Source: Bacillota bacterium
GTDB taxonomy: Bacteria; Bacillota; Clostridia; Oscillospirales; Acutalibacteraceae
Reading direction: 5' to 3'
Assembly (NCBI GenBank): GCA_023397245.1
Contig: JAEWUH010000009.1
Location: forward strand, 1 to 15,939
DNA length: 15,939 bases
Positions 15,423 through 15,939 of the stretch are shown here, piece after piece. The stretch's first letter is position 1; the number at the start of each line of letters is the position of its first letter. The position numbers were made by a program, and so were the translations under genes. The notes beneath the pieces were generated by a model. The model had not been told where the DNA came from and did not search any database. It saw only the letters and a program-made list of their open reading frames with translations.

Positions 15423-15939
15423 CTAAACAAGAGCCTGAAAAATATGGCTGATATTGTCGAACATCAGGGTAATAAGCCTTTCGAGAAAGTTGGAAAGCGA
15501 AGGCACCATGATCAGGATAACAAGAAAACCGATCATAACCTTCAGCTGGATATTCAATACGAAGATATCGATCTGAGGAACCGCGCGCATTACGATACCG
15601 ACGGCCATTTCCGTAATCAGCTCCACAGCCAGCACAGGAAGCGCTATTTTTACCGAGTAGATCAGGATCAGGCTGAAAAGGGAAACCAAATTGCCGAACA
15701 GCTCCGGCTTAATGGAAAGAGAACCGTACGGAACAAGAACACACAGCTTGGTAAAAATCTGAATCATGGTAAGGTGCGCGTTGGATGCGAAGAAAATCAA
15801 AAGGAACATCGCATTCATATAGGATGAAGAAAGCGCCATGGAAACGTTGCTCGCGGGATCATAAAGCTTTGACATGGAAATGCCGATCTGCATATCCATA
15901 TTTTCCCCGCTGATCAGGAGTACCGACAGGAACATCTGT
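15423..15939 (-). CDS. fliR: Flagellar export gate protein FliR (3' part only)
   Basis: FliR is a membrane protein of the export gate core, with FliP and FliQ. Only the last 172 residues or so are in the window; the gene runs off the right edge and its start is not visible. The visible part has several hydrophobic segments (near residues 40-56 of the fragment, 82-112 and 127-150) and the FliR-like stretch FLLIFFASNAHLTMIQIF. It ends in TAG 41 bases before flhB, the usual fliR-flhB-flhA order, which supports the call as much as the sequence does. In some clostridia fliR and flhB are fused; here they are separate. Confidence 0.88.
   Translation of the reverse strand, partial: QMFLSVLLISGENMDMQIGISMSKLYDPASNVSMALSSSYMNAMFLLIFFASNAHLTMIQIFTKLCVLVPYGSLSIKPELFGNLVSLFSLILIYSVKIALPVLAVELITEMAVGIVMRAVPQIDIFVLNIQLKVMIGFLVILIMVPSLSNFLERLITLMFDNISHIFQALV

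Noticed and set aside
1..15939. tRNA, rRNA, CRISPR array, transposon or phage genes
   Set aside because: None seen by eye on either strand; the window is filled by flagellar and chemotaxis genes with short gaps.

Overview
The window is a block of flagellar and chemotaxis genes from a Gram-positive, Clostridia-type bacterium. The composition is moderate in GC, ribosome binding sites are strong (GGAGG or runs of G), and the set of CheC, CheD, FapA (DUF342), a B. subtilis SigD-like sigma-28 factor and paired FlhO/FlhP-like rod proteins is typical of Bacillota. I would guess an Oscillospirales/Ruminococcaceae-type organism, but that placement is inference. No mobile elements, tRNA or rRNA genes, or CRISPR arrays were seen.

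Left part (1-3249): cheW and a small methyl-accepting chemotaxis protein run on the + strand and end at an intrinsic terminator. A c-di-GMP phosphodiesterase of the HD-GYP type converges on them from the - strand. Between the two lies a 20-bp perfect inverted repeat that probably terminates transcription from both sides. The 242-bp gap between the HD-GYP gene and fliD carries two divergent sequences resembling sigma-28 (SigD) promoters.

Middle part (3250-7164): fliD (an unusually large, 992-residue filament cap protein), fliS (flagellin chaperone) and a small helical protein that I do not recognise form one + strand transcription unit. It ends in a strong hairpin terminator with a T tract.

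Right part (7179-15939): nine genes on the - strand run almost without gaps. In transcription order they are fliR (cut by the window end), flhB, flhA, fliA (sigma-28), two FlgF/FlgG-family rod genes, fapA, cheC and cheD. This is the downstream end of a fla/che-type operon: the export gate, then the late-gene sigma factor, then rod proteins, then adaptation proteins. flhF and flhG, which usually sit between flhA and the sigma factor in Bacillota, are absent here.

Read together, the long - strand operon makes the export apparatus, rod and sigma-28. Sigma-28 would then switch on fliD-fliS and the HD-GYP gene through the divergent promoters, linking filament assembly to c-di-GMP breakdown. The system is largely conventional. 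The most interesting points are the enlarged FliD with internal domain repeats, the divergent SigD-type promoter pair, the sensorless chemoreceptor with two predicted HAMP domains, and the unassigned gene after fliS.
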